A DNA stretch of 64,000 nucleotides from Eumeta japonica (lineage: Eukaryota > Arthropoda > Insecta > Lepidoptera > Psychidae). How positions within the stretch are numbered: position 1 is the stretch's first letter; the number at the start of each line of letters is the position of its first letter. The DNA is taken from NCBI GenBank assembly GCA_005406025.1, contig BGZK01000082.1:310001-374000 (forward strand), read 5' to 3'. The notes beneath the pieces are model-generated. The model did not search any database. It was not told where the DNA came from and saw only the letters and a list, made by a program, of their open reading frames with translations. This document shows, in pieces, positions 11,471-52,815 of this stretch. Position numbers and translations under genes: made by a program.

Positions 11471-13281
11471 ACCGTACCCGAAATCATGGACTGAAGACAT
11501 TGGAACAGCATATATAAATTCTGGCATATATTACTGCTAACAAAATCGAAACAAACATTCAATTTATATATTATTACACTTGAAAGGGTATACATTATTG
11601 TATTCCACAAAAATTGGTTAAGGACATCATCGAACATGACCAACTTTTTCAGATGTTCCAAACATTATCATAATCAAAGACAATGTCACAAAATGCTATT
11701 ATAAATTTTAAGTTAGTAAAACATTATTCTGAATTCAGTCAATTCTGTTATGTTATCTTTATTGCCGGCTTCTGTGCAATATTTAATTATAAACGCAAGC
11801 ATCGACGGCAATACATAAAAAAAAAACCAACACCTTTATTAATTACACCAATTATTATACCAACAATGCTAAACACTCTCTGGACATTTGATATCGCGAT
11901 ACATAGAGTTTTTATGGAAGCTGTTACGACTAATTTTGCTCATTGGCTTAAAAGCTTAAAAACTAACAGTTTAATATTAAACATTATACAATTATTAAAA
12001 AAGATTCGTTTTCAGCCAACAGATCATAAGATATCCCATTATTAGATATGGAAGATTTAATAATTGTCTTATTTATTATCATTTAAAATGTCCAGTAAAA
12101 TCGTCAAATAAAAATCTATATATTTATATTTTGATATATACAGGGCTGTCACATACTCTTACAAAATTGTACAAAAAAAAAAAAAAAAAGAGAATAAGAG
12201 AAATCAGATATTTTTCTATTCCACATAATGCACAAAAACAAATCTTTTGAGATGCGTTTGATACACATAAAACAAAAGACAATCCAGGATACACATAACA
12301 CACGCTCGAGCTTACATTTATTAGTGTGAATGTCAATGCACACTTTGCTACAATTTAGGCTTGAATTTTTGAGTTCACTTATATAAAAAAAAATACCAAG
12401 TTATGAATTTCAGGTGATTTCGCAAACTTGATATGACTATTAATAATTTTATATTTAATGGTATGAAAATAAAGGACATTATAATTTATTTCCTTTATTC
12501 TCCTATTTTTCATGAATTTTTTTAATGTTCTAGTATATTAAAACTGGATAGCAAAATTAAAATTTCCATATCTAATAATGGCTCAACTGGAGCATTCGCT
12601 TTTAGAAATAGCTTAAATCCACCTGTATCTGACGATATCCAAACACATCTCTCAAAACATTAGAGCCAAATCCTACAACTAACATGGACCTTCCTAAAAA
12701 AAAAAAAAAAACAACTAACAATCAATTGATTCCTTCGCAATATTAAACAAGTCTAGCATTCTTTTAATTGATTACAATTTATAAATAATGCAATTTGTGG
12801 TTTTATAAATCACAGGTAGAATCAAAACTTACTCTCTCGTATTATAGTCTCTTTCAACATTAATGAATGCTTCACAAAAAAAAATTGTATCTATACATAA
12901 GTTACAAAGTATGATGTAGCTTGCACTTTGATATGTGTTTAAAAAAAGAAAAAGAATTTAGGACGACAGCTGAAAACCTTTGAGGGAACTTCAAAAGCAA
13001 GTTTGGATAAGGTTAAAATTTGAGAACCATTCGTAGGCGAAAACAAAGAAAATTAATCTTACCAGTCTTTTGAGATTTGTTACTAAAATTTTGTTTGTAT
13101 CTAAATTTTGGTAATTGGACACAATGAAAGAAAAACGAAATGTTCGCGTCTTTTGATACTACCTTGCGTTTCATACCTTTTTTTTTTCTCTCTATCTAAT
13201 CCTAGCAATATATACCCCATCTTCTTAAAAACTATATCTATCTTTTTCTAGGTTCTCTCACTAAATACATGTAACTGATAC

Positions 13282-13312
13282 GAGAGAGAAAGAGAGAGAG
13301 AGAGAAAGAGAC
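13282..13312. repeat. GA-rich microsatellite tract
   Basis: Imperfect GAGAGA/GAAAGA run of about 31 bp. Confidence 0.85.
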
Positions 13313-16300
13313 AGCGAATAATTTCATGCATACATAGGACCAAACTTTGATATAAGAAAACGGTCTTCGACTGATCAAACATTTTTCACATATCCTCCCT
13401 TCTTAACACCTTAAATATTTTAATGGCAATTAAGTACTGCATAGTAGTAATTTTGGTATTTAGAACATCGTTTTTTTCACATATTACTATAGACAAGGAA
13501 TACATTACAATTATGATTAGGTTATATCACACAATATTCTTAAAGAGATATGCTATTTTTATAAGCGTTGGTCACATAGAGATATCCAAACGGAGTTACT
13601 TTAAACTATATATTATATTACAGAAACATGGTATATGTGTATAAATATGATAGGAGAGAGTTGTATTGGAATCATCTGAAATGCATATTTCCAACATCTA
13701 TTGTTACATAAAAAATTCACATATTGTTCTTAGCACAGATTTAAGCTTTTCATGTACTTTTACTTCGATATTTGATCAAAGTTATGTACACGCAACAAAT
13801 GTATCTACATATCGCCTAAACATTTTATTTTGAGCAGAAATAATAAAATAGCATTTTTCAAAATCTACATTTTTTGGTTTTGTTCAACACCATTATATTA
13901 AAATTCAATACACTTCACTATTGTCTGTGGCAAAGATGTCTATGAGCATTTTAACTTAAGAAAAAAAGAAGCCGACTTAAGCTATTCAAATCATAAATTC
14001 TTCAATTCAAGCATGGACGGAAGAAAAATGTTTTTCTCATTTATTTTGAGTTGAGCTAAAATAAATTCGCTGCTTTTATTTATCTGGGCGATGAAGAGTT
14101 CAGATTGAAAAGCCAAAATTTGGAGACTCCTTCATTCGCATGAAAGACATACATCTCTTTACTTTATGCAAAACATTTCACAGAAATGATGTCTACCATA
14201 TATTTTTAAATTGTAAATAAACAAGAGTATCCATTTTTGTTTACATCACAGGCCTTCTTTTTATTAAATTATTAATGACATTGTATTGAAATCACAAAGA
14301 ACATCTTAAAAAAACATATATAATATTTAAATAACAAGAAAGACATTTCAATCTGACTCAATCATCACATAGAAGTACTTATTGACAGTCTAACAGCCGT
14401 ACAAGAATACAATTTCACTTTCAGACAGTTTAACACTGAAATTAGCAAGATGTGCAATTGATAAATAAATATTTGGAAATTCATTTTTGCATTTCGTATA
14501 GAACAATAAGAATAACGTTAAACTACTCCAAAAGCAAATCACCTACTTCTATAAACAATTTAACAAGAGAATCGGAAATAAATTTTTCTCAAGAATCAAC
14601 AACCTAATAATTAATTTCATTTTAACACGCGAGAGGCACTCGCTTTTTTTTCCATTATAAATTAATAAATAAATACAGTTTTATCAAGTATTTAGCAGTT
14701 TAAATTCGTTATTAATAGAACCGCTAAGATCCCAATGCATGCATTACATGTAAGCATCATTTATTGAAGACGAGTGTCACATGAACACAATTCTAGATTA
14801 TAAAGATGAGGTATAGTTTTACATATATGGCAACATTAAGTAGAAAGTCGAGATATTTAGATGCTTGTTCGTATGGGAAACAATTAATCTAACATATGCT
14901 AAGAACTAAATAATCCACTGTTGTGCTACAATCGACATACAATCATATAACACCGAGAGTAATAATACTTCACTAATTACTAAATTTATAATGCTATGTG
15001 CATATCGGTTGTACTAAGTTTCATTTTACATCAAATGGAAGCTTCTACATCAGTGGGGTTGATATTGGTTTTGTATAACTTAATTTTCGATGTGGTCACA
15101 TCATATATGCCATTTACACGTTCTGATATATAATAATTAAAATCAGATCTTTAGTTAGTTCAATTCGTTCCAGCGACAATCAAAATTTTACAATATGCAA
15201 TAGTTGTTAACCTATTTAGTTGCGAGTCATTCTTATCAATATCAATGCAAGACCTGCAAGTCACTTTACATATCATCAATTCAATTTTTTCTAAGAACTT
15301 TAGGTTTTAGAGTAATTCCACAATATCAAAATAGTTACCAAAGAGGTTTTATTGTCTTGATGCAATTTTCAGTATACGTCTGCATATTAGGATGCATAAT
15401 ATTATATAGATTAACGTCTTGAAAATAAAAAAGGAAAATAAAATAACGACAACCAACAAAATATAGTAAGCAAATGCGATACAACCCCACTGCTATGTGT
15501 ACTACAACAATGTTCATGTAAATAAACAAACTTGGAGATGAGGTCGTCCCCTCACTAAACAAATATGTCCACAGGAAATGCATCACAGGTCAATATTAAA
15601 AATAGCCATTATAACAAACTAAAATCTGAGAAGGACTTCGCCTTTAGGTAAAACAAGTTATAGATCATTTTGTACATTAAATTGTCATAAGGTTTATAAT
15701 ATTAAAATGCATGCACACTGCATACCCAGAAAAGGCACTAATACTTAAAAAAATATATGTATATATACATACATATATATATAGATATTGAAATGCTGCC
15801 TTACAGAAGCATTCTGGAGAATTCTTTAAAAAAGCTACACGACCTGTACTTCTTACACAAGTTAATTTTTCTCAACGCTGTATGTTTGTTGCAATAATCT
15901 ACTAAACATTTAAAATTATTAATATATTATAGCACAATGGATTAGGATGAAAGCTTTACATTTTAATATTATGACCGTTAATGAGAGTTTCAAACAATTA
16001 TTATCAGTCTGAAGATGAGTTTCCTATCTCCATCGAACCTGAGGAAATACACTAAAAATGCTTCCAACACCTAAAAAAAATCAAAACTCTTAATTATAAC
16101 AAAACATTACATATGGATTGTAAAAAAATCAGAAGAAATCATATCGGCTAATATAAAATAAACTCACTTATATTTAATTTTCGAAAGTGTCGACTTTCAC
16201 TTAAAAGCTAACATACTAAAAAATTAATCATGTTGGAAGGATTTTTATTCAATGCGTTTTGGTGTCTACTAACATTTGTGCAACTTGTTTAAAAGATAAT

Positions 16301-18687
16301 CCTATAACGGAGTGTTGCCAAACGAGAAAATCTTGACAACGAGCCAAACTCGCACGTCTTTCAAGGCAGGCCTGAGAATAGGAACGCACTATTGGAAACC
16401 TACAAAGATGACAAAGGCTCGCATCAATCCACATTAGTCATACACACTTGTGTGTTGATATCAATTTTATGCTTTTAGACTCCGCTCCTAAACATCGTTG
16501 CATCCAATTTTTCGGTCAATTCCTACCTAAGCCGAAGCAATATCGGTTTTCCTATAAGCTTTATCACATCACCTTTTCAAAGTATACCAAAATAGCACTA
16601 TCACCGGACGCATTTTTAATCTATCAACACAGAGATGACCAACTGTTCCCTCTTGAGCTGTGGCCTCAAAGAAATTGACTTTGAAGTCCTTAAGCGTTTA
16701 AACGAGTCAATGGTACGAAAACTCCATTACATTCACGATGGTTCGCTATAGGAATTTTGTATCTATCTAAAAAAGAACCTACCCTATAAGTGAGGAACTC
16801 TATACTTAGCTACGTTATCATTTCTCAATTTCTCTACGTATTTGGCCGATCTATAAATTTGTCTATATGAAGATATTCTTTCCGTTTACCTTTTTTGGTA
16901 ACATAGAAGACGCTTCGACAAAACGAACACAGTATTGTCTAATCCCTCACCGGATCGCTAACTTATAATGAAGAATAAACATAACTGACATTAAATTACT
17001 CTCCCAATCCGCACCTAAGTTATTTCTCATATTCAATTCCTGACTAAAAGCCATCGACCAACTAGCTATATATGAAATTCATTAGAAAAACGTTACACTT
17101 TCTGTTAAATAAATAAAAAACTTTTGTGTACACTTACATGCTAATAGCTTTATAACTTCAAGTTTTGTTTTTCTACACATCATTTGCACATTCAATAATC
17201 ATTGTCATATTAAAATAGTGTTTAACTAACCACTGTACGCACACAGACTACGTGCGCAATCACAATCATATAGCATCCTTTCTGAAATGTTAGTGCGAAT
17301 GGAAAACTATTTATACACAATTATTTGTTTTACCGCGAGATATGTGTGAAATGTTCTCTTATCGGATAAGACTAAAAGTTGAAGTGTAAAACAATTCATT
17401 TCAAATCAAAATATAACCTTCTATTTTGTGATCCAGAAAAACATTCCACAGTTATCCCGTGACACATAGTTAATACTCGTACATATTGGTGACTAGGCGA
17501 AAGAATTAATTTGTTGGTGGAAAATTTCTGATATTTCTAAAGTGACTAGGAGTAATGGATTTGAAAATCGATATTTTGTCACACAGTTTTTTTTTTTTTC
17601 AATTCAGACCGGACACGAGATTTATCAAGGGTGTAAGTACGTTTAATTCATTGGAGTAGATACGTTAGGTCACTACTTATTAACCATACAAATCTCCCAG
17701 TGGAGAGATATTTGATTGTAACACTTACACGTCCAGCGGCGCGCCGAGAATAGATCTAACATTAACTAGCAAAGCACAATTATTTATTTTATATCAATTA
17801 CATATTTTGATACTGGCATACAAACTATAGATTGTTAATCCTACACACACATTAAGTAAAACCTATATGAGATAGAACGTTATATTTATATGGTCTCTGT
17901 TTATACCTGTTTTTTTTTATATATATTTTAGTCTTAAATTATAATTAAAATTGAATTCTCCATTTTAAATGCGTTTTACCCAATTTTAGAGAATCCACAT
18001 ATTATTTAGATTGTTTCTTGATATGATAGAATCGCCTACCCGAAATAGATATCTATGGCCCTTCAAATCATTAATAAAAATATCAAGTTTCACCCATTAC
18101 AAGCATTTTTTTTAAATTCAATATCAGTTAAGCGTCCGTTGACAATAGGCCATCTTCGCTAAAGCTATGACACAGAGAGGTTAGTTAGTACTTCTGCAAT
18201 AAAAACAGCATAAATAAATACCTAATAGTTAAATAATATTATACCAATTCAATTTCCATTAAGGTGGTCTTTGGTTGAGAAATTTGTAATTATTGTCGAT
18301 GACTGTACATGTTGTTCCACAAAAAGGTAGTATATACATGGGAAAAAAAGCGGCAAAGAAATAAAGAATTGTTTTGACCACACTCAAAATGATACTGTCA
18401 ATCGTTACATTACTATTTTTGAATATGGTCAAAAAAACAAACTCTTAAATTAAGCAATCTTCCATAATTCAGAGGTTTCTCCCACTAGATTACAATATTT
18501 TTTTTTATTTTTACATTCTTCGGTAAGCTCTTTAGTATAACTTATACCAATGAAAGTACAAACGGCACATTAAAAATCCAAATAGAGCAACTTTATTGTT
18601 AATCTACTAGTTTTATTGATTTTATTTAATCAATGAAGTGAAAGTTTATGACTTATAAATTATGTGTCGTCATGTTTAAATTTCTTT

Positions 18688-18693
18688 TTTATT
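18688..18693 (-). terminator. Candidate poly(A) signal for MEIOC-like gene
   Basis: TTTATT on the + strand is AATAAA on the MEIOC strand. It is the first one I found, about 660 bp past the stop codon. Others follow at about 18,589 and 18,612, so the site used is uncertain. Confidence 0.3.
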
Positions 18694-19351
18694 TTCTATA
18701 TTTTCCAGTACTCAGTAACAAATATTTGACTTTTTTATATTCATATTTTTGTAACAAAAATGTTTATAGGACGTAACTTTGTACCAACATCGGTATTCTC
18801 TGTAATATCAAATAAATGTTGTCAAGGAATGTGACATTTTAAAAATTAGTACCTTTTTGTGTAATCAGAAAAAAAAAATATCCAAAGTTAAAATCGTGCG
18901 TAAAAGCCTCGAAATCCATTTTCAGTCTATAATGCCCTCTAGCAAAACTTTTCGAAATATTACCAAAGCGATGCTAATTCATAGAAAAGTCATATTTTTC
19001 CTCATACAACTAAATAACATTGATGAGTATACTAAAATCCATTTACAGAAACATCATTATTTAAGATTCTATGTAATATGATTAAAAAACTTGTTTTAGC
19101 AGGTTTCTATGTACAGTGAATAAAATAGATCATCACAAAAAAATTAAATATGCACAGGAGTGACTTCTTTTGTGACACTAAATTATAATACAAGAAAATT
19201 AATTAAAAAATATAAAACATATTACATTTCACATAGTAACATCCACTGAAATAAGCGTTCAAAATTACATAGAATCTACAAAAATGTTTGATTAAGAATA
19301 TGAAATTTCCATACACATAGGATTACACGTTTCCATTAAATTGGTTAGCAT

Positions 19352-46407
<27,056 letters not shown>

Positions 46408-49400
46408 TTAAAATTAAAAAATACTTTCGTGCCACGGTACGAGATGTTAAGCCATTTTTTCATTGACCTATATGAACATAAGCAAATATGTAATAGTCAA
46501 GTGTTGCTGAATAAGAAATTGAAAACAATAAAATTAAATAAAAAGTTTCATCTTTAAAAACAAAAATCAGAGATATGAACATAATACATATTAATAAAAT
46601 TAAGGTTTTTACTTCTGTTTTTTCCATATATTTTGTCTTAAGCTTGTGCTGTTTAATTAAGTACACCCACTTCGCAAACCCACATTCACAAACTCACTTC
46701 ACTGAATTCCCGTGCTCTTATGTACTTAATTTATTTTTTAATAATCACAGAAATCTATTAGAAATTGGAATGATAAGACAAAATTTTATAAAGACATCAA
46801 AAAACTTGTTTTAATTTGTTACTTGCTTATGAATTATAACTTATTATTACGATTTTTGAAACTTCATATTTATGAATGTTATAGAAATAAACTCAATAGC
46901 AAAACAATAAACATAATTACCATTAATATTGTGAAATTGGCTTAACATCTGATTTTAGTATTTTTTTTAAATATTGCCAAATGTAAACATTTTTGCAATG
47001 GCTAAATATTTAAGTACATTAAAATATTTACATTTTTTTATAATTGCCGTTACAGAAAAATATAGATGATGAAAGACAAGGTTTTGTATACATGTGACGT
47101 TAAAGAGGAAAAAAAAACATTAAATAATTTCTTAATTGTGCATCTTACTTTTATGGAAATGCATCATACTAGTCAACAAAACAATGGCGCAATGTGTCAA
47201 AGTATTAAATCTTTTATATTTAGAGGTATTTGTATTTCATATGTACAAAGATTGATATGTTTGTAAATATCCAAATGAATAATAACAATTTGTAATTGTA
47301 ATAATAACTTAAATTGTATTATTTACAATAATTTTCAAAAACATACCTACGCGGATACGTCGTTAAGATAAGAAAACAATCGATTTCACAAATAAACAAA
47401 AATTCTTTACTTACCTCAGATTGTCTAAAAATTTGATATTCTTTCAATAACCAAATACTGAATAATTTCTAAAATAAATTAACTTGAAACAATTTTTTTT
47501 CTAAATAAATGGCAAACGATTGAAGCGATAGTTTTTAAACCGAAGTCTAATTAGATACGCTCCTGAAATAAATGTATCGAACGTCCCAAATTCTTTCAAA
47601 ATCGATTGCTACGTACAATGCATATGAATGCCAACTATTTGTTAAAAAAATCTGCAAAATATTTGATCTTAAAATACCTATATTTATCATTATATTTATC
47701 GACGTGTTTTTGAATTCCTCGAGACCAAAATACAGTCGCCCATAAGTTTTCGAGCTTTTTAAGTTAAGCAATTTGGAATGCACTTAATCTTATAAACCAT
47801 CTCTAATACTTCATGCTATTTTTGATCTCAAAATGTTCAAAAATATATTTAATATTTGATTAAAAATGTATTAAATTTTTCGAGCACACAAGATTTATTT
47901 TAATGATTTTTTAAACTTTTCTGTCTCAAAAATACAGGTTTATACTTTTTGAGCGTTTTGATTTCCAAAATCTATATTTATTTAGAAAACCTACTACCCT
48001 ACCCTACCCGACTACCCTTTCAACTGACGGCTTTGTCGCGGTAGTACATTCATCGGCCCGTCATTTTCGCGCCCAGCCACGCCGCGGGCCTGAAACGCAA
48101 TTTCATTTTACACATAGAATTTTCAATAGGACCCGATACGTATTGTATATTGTAGGAATTTTGATAAAATTTGCTAACTTTTTACATGAGAACATTGTAG
48201 AATAAGAAAATTGGATAAAGAATATAAACAGCTAAATTCAGAGAATTGTACCTTTCAAGCTTTTGCTAAATCATAAATAAATAAAATAACATTTTGGTTA
48301 TTTTTTTAATATTATCTTTATTCCTCAATAACTAATTTACAATGTTAATCAATAAAAAAGAAGGCTTCAAATGTTTTTAAATCATGAGAAAGTTTTAAAA
48401 AAAAAGTGTCAAGGGTTCATAGATCAGATAACTAAAGTTTTATTAGATTTTCTTACTTATTCTGAAAAACAGGATAACAAATACATTAAAAAAAAAACGC
48501 AATTTTTAAAAAGTATCTATAGAACAAAATTTATTTTAATTAGTGCAAAAAAGTATTTTTATAAAAAATTTAATAAACATTTTTCATAAATAACAGAAAA
48601 CTACAAATTATTAATAGGAATATGTTTAAATTATTTTCTTGAAAAACGGTGTTCTTGCTTTTTAATTCCGCTAAATACGGAATTTAAATTTGTACGGATG
48701 AAGATTTCAAGATGACGTACTTTCTTATAGTTACCCTGATCGGCCTATCCGGCTCGGATAAAACATTTTTTAAATATTTCAATGGATGTAAAGTTTAAAA
48801 TGCACTTATTTTATTGTTTTTCATATAAGAATCATATTAAAAGTGAATTTACAATAAGAAACCCATAATTATAAACGACGACTACATCACTACACAACGT
48901 TTTGATTGCAATTTTTCTAATCAAAATTCATAAACTAGCGCTATAATATATTTATTTTCATGGACAAGTGTAATTTATAATACATATTTTTATAGTAATA
49001 TTCCATATTCTACATAAAAGGAAAACACTAAAATAACACGAACATAAAACTCAACTTGCGACGGCCGACCGGCTTACGAACATCGAAAAAAATAAAGAAT
49101 TATGACGTCAAAGAAATTTACGTTCATTCGTGTCACACAACTCATACAAATGTAAATGAAAATAAACGAGATATTTTTAAATAAATAAATCTCTTACAAA
49201 GGACCTTATTATTATCTTTTCAGATGTAATTTTGAATGACATTGTATTTTTTAACCGAAGGGAAAGAATGAGAACACCCGTTGACGTCAAAAACAGAAAG
49301 AATAGGGACACATTGTGAACATCTGTGCGGCGGCGAAGGCAATATCGTATGCCACGCCTACTCTACGAAGTCAATATTTGGAGTGGATCCTATGTCAAAA

Positions 49401-49439
49401 CCCATAAAAATTGACCATGTACCATAAGTCAATCAAAAA

Positions 49440-49491
49440 AATGTTTACTTTTAAAACTTGTAAAATGCCACAAGTTTTAAAAATAAACATT
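49440..49491. repeat. 22-bp-arm inverted repeat
   Basis: AATGTTTACTTTTAAAACTT then GT pairs with ACAAGTTTTAAAAATAAACA then TT, with one mismatch, around the 8-nt loop AAAATGCC. Confidence 0.85.
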
Positions 49492-50476
49492 TTTTACGAA
49501 TTTTTTGTTAGGGATATCTTTCGAATGAACAAATTAATTTTGACGTTGTTTATGTTAATGGGTATTATTTTTTAACGAAATAGTTGACTGGATTTTGTAC
49601 TTTATTTGTATATTTCTATAAAGAAAATTGTTAGAAATTCTTTTTGTTCAATTTTTATATTATATCTATTGAACAAATCAACCTATCTTATGCAACTTAA
49701 AACAATCGTTGCAACTTTTTAAAAGAAAGAGCTGATTTATAAATTTGATATGAATCGGTAAAGTAATTTATAAGTTGCACCAAAAAAAAAAGATTCTATG
49801 AATATCATGTTTTTGAAATTACTCTAAATCTATAAAGCCAAATCGAATAAAATTTTCAGGAGGCCTAAGTTGAACGAACATTTTTTTGCATACCATAATC
49901 CGAATTTCAATTCATAAATCTGTATAAAAGTCGTGAGAGGTTTACTTATGCATAAACAAACACACGCATAAGCACACGCATATGCACATATTCATATAGA
50001 CATGCAGACATAACTTGAAAAACAATCGAAATAAAGTTTTAGGATTTTCAAGCATGATGATTAAAATTTGATTTTGGATAATCGGATTGAAATCCATCCT
50101 CCCAAATTTTAAAAAAAATTCAAGTTCACAGCGAGAAGCAAAAGAAAATATTCTAATAAAAAAGAATAAATATAAGTGAACTTTTTACACAGTATAAAGT
50201 AAATATTATTTTTATATAGTATTAAATATATAGTATTATACAGTATATCGTATTATAAAAGATAGGTAAATATGTATTTTCCTGAAATGTAAGAAAAAAT
50301 ATATAGCTACACAACATTATCTCTTTGTAAATAACATAATTAATTGAAGTCGGTAACTTCGTTCAGATATGCACATACAGATGGCGTTAGAGCGTATAAC
50401 CCTCTATCAACCGAACAACCCCTTATTAAAAATAAGACATAAATGCGGCTTATCTACGTCAAAAAGTTAAAGGCAT

Positions 50477-50488
50477 GGGGGGGGGGGG
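50477..50488. repeat. Poly-G run of 12
   Basis: Twelve consecutive G, very unusual in this AT-rich window. It could be a sequencing-sensitive site or a G-quadruplex seed, as GGCAGCGGG follows. Confidence 0.85.
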
Positions 50489-50790
50489 TGGCAGCGGGTT
50501 TGTATAAATTATAATAATTCTTTTATACCCATAGAAATATGAAAAAGAGATCATTCAGTCCTGCGCTGAAAAACGGCCAGGGTAAATCAATATTAAAAAA
50601 TAACGCAAAAAGTTATAAAAAAGGATAACATTTCCTATTTTCGATAAGTAAAATTTAGTTTATTTATAATAAGTGCTCAATTATAGTTTATAATGAGTAT
50701 TAGATGAGTATTTTGTATTTCTTCATTTAAAGTAGGACTATAAACTGAGATATTAATCGACTTAAAAAAATAAACTTAAGCAACACCGCT

Positions 50791-50957
50791 CAGGGCCGGA
50801 CCATGAGATATGGGGGCTCTGGGCTAATACTACTTAGGGGACCACCTATTTTTTCGCATATCATCTATTTTTGACTGACTTGACTTAGCAGGGGGGCCCT
50901 TGAATCCACGGGGCCCTGGGCTTAAGCCCAAAAAGCCATATGGTAGATCCGGTCCTG
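50791..50957. mobile_element. hAT-like MITE, 167 bp
   Basis: The ends CAGGGCCGGACC (left) and CAGGACCGGATC (right, reverse complement) agree at 10 of 12 positions. The interior has further subterminal pairing (ATATGG and GGGCT). Flanks are ACACCGCT at 50783-50790 and ACACCGGT at 50958-50965, an 8-bp duplication with one mismatch. CAGGGCCGGAC-type ends are common in hAT MITEs. Confidence 0.75.
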
Positions 50958-51734
50958 ACACCGGTCTCGTATTTCTTGTGCTGTCCCATTATTCGGTCAC
51001 TTAATAATAAAGACTCTGTTATTGTACCAATGGAATCACCATTTTATTTTTTACCTCTTTTATTTTTACCTAAATTTTATAAATATAAAACCTATCAAAA
51101 AAAAAACCATTTTTATAATATTTGAATTTCATTTTTAGCAAATTATATATATGTATTATGTTCATTAAAAATGAATTAATCTTTAGTGAATCGTCATCTT
51201 TTTTTGTTATACAAATAATAAGAAAGTTTTATATTAATGTACTCTATATACTTTAGAAATTATGAAATTCTTTCTATATTTCACCGATTACATCACTACA
51301 TTAAGCTTTATTATGAAGAAAAATATACAATGATTAATTTCATACATTCATCCAATAAACAATGATAAAGATTTAATATTAAACCACTCCACTGATGTTT
51401 TGTTCTAGAATAGCACGTGTAAATTGTAAAAAAAAATAGGATTTATTCCATTAACACAATGATCGCTACTTGTTCTATTTGCTTTTAAAAATGAACTTTA
51501 CGTTAAGACATTTCGGTTGAAGTGTAATATGATAAATATATAATGATAAATCTCCTTTTATTTTTTTGACACTACAAAATGGTATCGTAAAATGTAGTAC
51601 AGAGATAAAATGTATACTTTGTACCATTCTATCCGTCAAAATAGTAGACGATCGTGCATCTTTTTTTTTTGAGAAAGAAAAAAGATGCAGGATCTTTTAA
51701 AAAAATTGAAAGATACATTACCCACAGTAATATA

Positions 51735-52075
51735 GCCTATATTTTATTTTAATACTAGTATTTGTCTTAACTTCATACAGAATACAACCGTTAGCGGTAT
51801 CGGGATTGAACGTAGGATGGGAGCAGAATTGACAGACAAGATCAGAATCAAAATTGAGAACGGGACAAGGGTCGAAACCGAGAGTAGAACCGGAATTAGA
51901 TTCAAGGTCAAAATCAGGAGCTGTGCTGAGACTAGAAAGCAGGAATAAAATTGGGATTGACAGCAAAATAGTTTAATATAAAAGATGAAAGAACATAGTT
52001 TGTGTCCACACAGGCAAAACCGGGATCGAAAAGCTAGCATGAAATATAAAGAATAAAATAGAACACATTTATAAA
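51735..52075 (-). repeat. Purine/pyrimidine-asymmetric repeat, copy 1
   Basis: The + strand is purine-rich with quasi-periodic GGGATTGA, GGGTCGAAACC and GAGAGTAGAACC words. One edge TTTTAATACTAGTATTTGTC is the reverse complement of the copy 2 edge GACAAATTCTAGTATCAAAA. The other edge contains GTGTCCACACAGGCAAAACC. Chance frames without stops arise from the periodicity. Confidence 0.6.
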
Positions 52076-52747
52076 CATAAAACAACTCAAATATTTCCAA
52101 GTTTCCGTTTACTTAACTAAACGTTTAATTATAGCACAAATAGAAGATTGACAAAATATAGTACGTCCTGACTTTGGACGTCCTTCAATAGTAGTAGCAA
52201 TTTGATGAAGTTGCTTAATTAAATTATATTAATATAAAAATTAAAACAATTTTACAAATTGTATCATATCGCATATTATTTAATTTTGATAATGTGTATT
52301 ACTCAATTTTTTTGAGAATACGATTAACATCCTATTACTTTTATTTACTAAAAATCGATTTTCAAAGTATCGATTATGTCAATACATGTGAATTTTTTAG
52401 AAAAAGAAAGTTTACGAAAAATCATTTGTGTCCATCTAAATAAATATTGTATTTATTTTCATTGTTTCAATGTTTTTTTAATAGAGGAGGTTAAGGGGCT
52501 TTAAATAAATTACTACGTAAAGATATTAGTATGAATAGTGTCATAATTTTATTTATCAATTAATATCATATAGAAAAAAATAGTATTTTTTATTTGTAAT
52601 AATAAAAAAAAACACGTAATAATTTGTGATTTGGCAGTATTATTTTTTGAAAACTTATTAATTGTGACAATTACTTGAAACGTTTCATTCATAATATTAA
52701 ACTATACATACTGCTTTGGAAAGAAATACGTATTTAATTATCAGATC

Positions 52748-52815
52748 ATGACCAACGACTTGGAAGTCTTACGAAATCAGGTGGTCTTAGCGCGAACGGA
52801 GATAAAAAACTTAAG
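52748..52815 (+). CDS. TRMO: TRMO exon 1 (start codon)
   Basis: MTNDLEVLRNQVVLARTEIK then NL and a split Arg codon. This is the first heptad stretch of the N-terminal coiled coil. The donor is AAG|GTCTTA, weak but phase-consistent. The ATG at 52748 is the first in frame. Confidence 0.85.

Larger units (their letters stand above)
5830..19351. other. 13.5 kb AT-rich region without convincing genes
   Basis: Only short chance reading frames are present (at most 120 codons), with no recognisable domain or spliced series. Contents noted: AT microsatellite at 8070-8092, GA-rich tract at 13282-13312, TA/TACA tract at 15750-15783, a short inverted pair at 7201-7215/7599-7613, another at 9321-9337/9616-9632, and a primer-binding-site-like motif at 11453-11470. 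Slightly GC-richer patches at 7120-7230, 7600-7670, 8390-8560 and 16250-16700 could be relics or conserved non-coding sequence. Part near 19.3-18.7 kb is probably the MEIOC 3' UTR. Confidence 0.5.
46408..52747. other. Divergent intergenic region MEIOC/TRMO
   Basis: 6.3 kb between two divergent start codons. It holds a near-perfect inverted repeat (49440-49491), a GC-rich repeat patch with CTACCC units (47990-48115), poly-G (50477-50488), a hAT-like MITE (50791-50957) and a purine-rich repeat (51735-52075). No core promoter element could be assigned to either gene by eye. Confidence 0.6.

Noticed and set aside
11683..12045. 120-codon + strand ORF
   Set aside because: Low-complexity AT-driven composition, no domain, no splice context. 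Treated as chance.
51718..52100. Two overlapping - strand ORFs of 82 and 118 codons
   Set aside because: Products of purine-rich periodic repeat sequence. The same pattern recurs in other repeat copies and no domain is visible.
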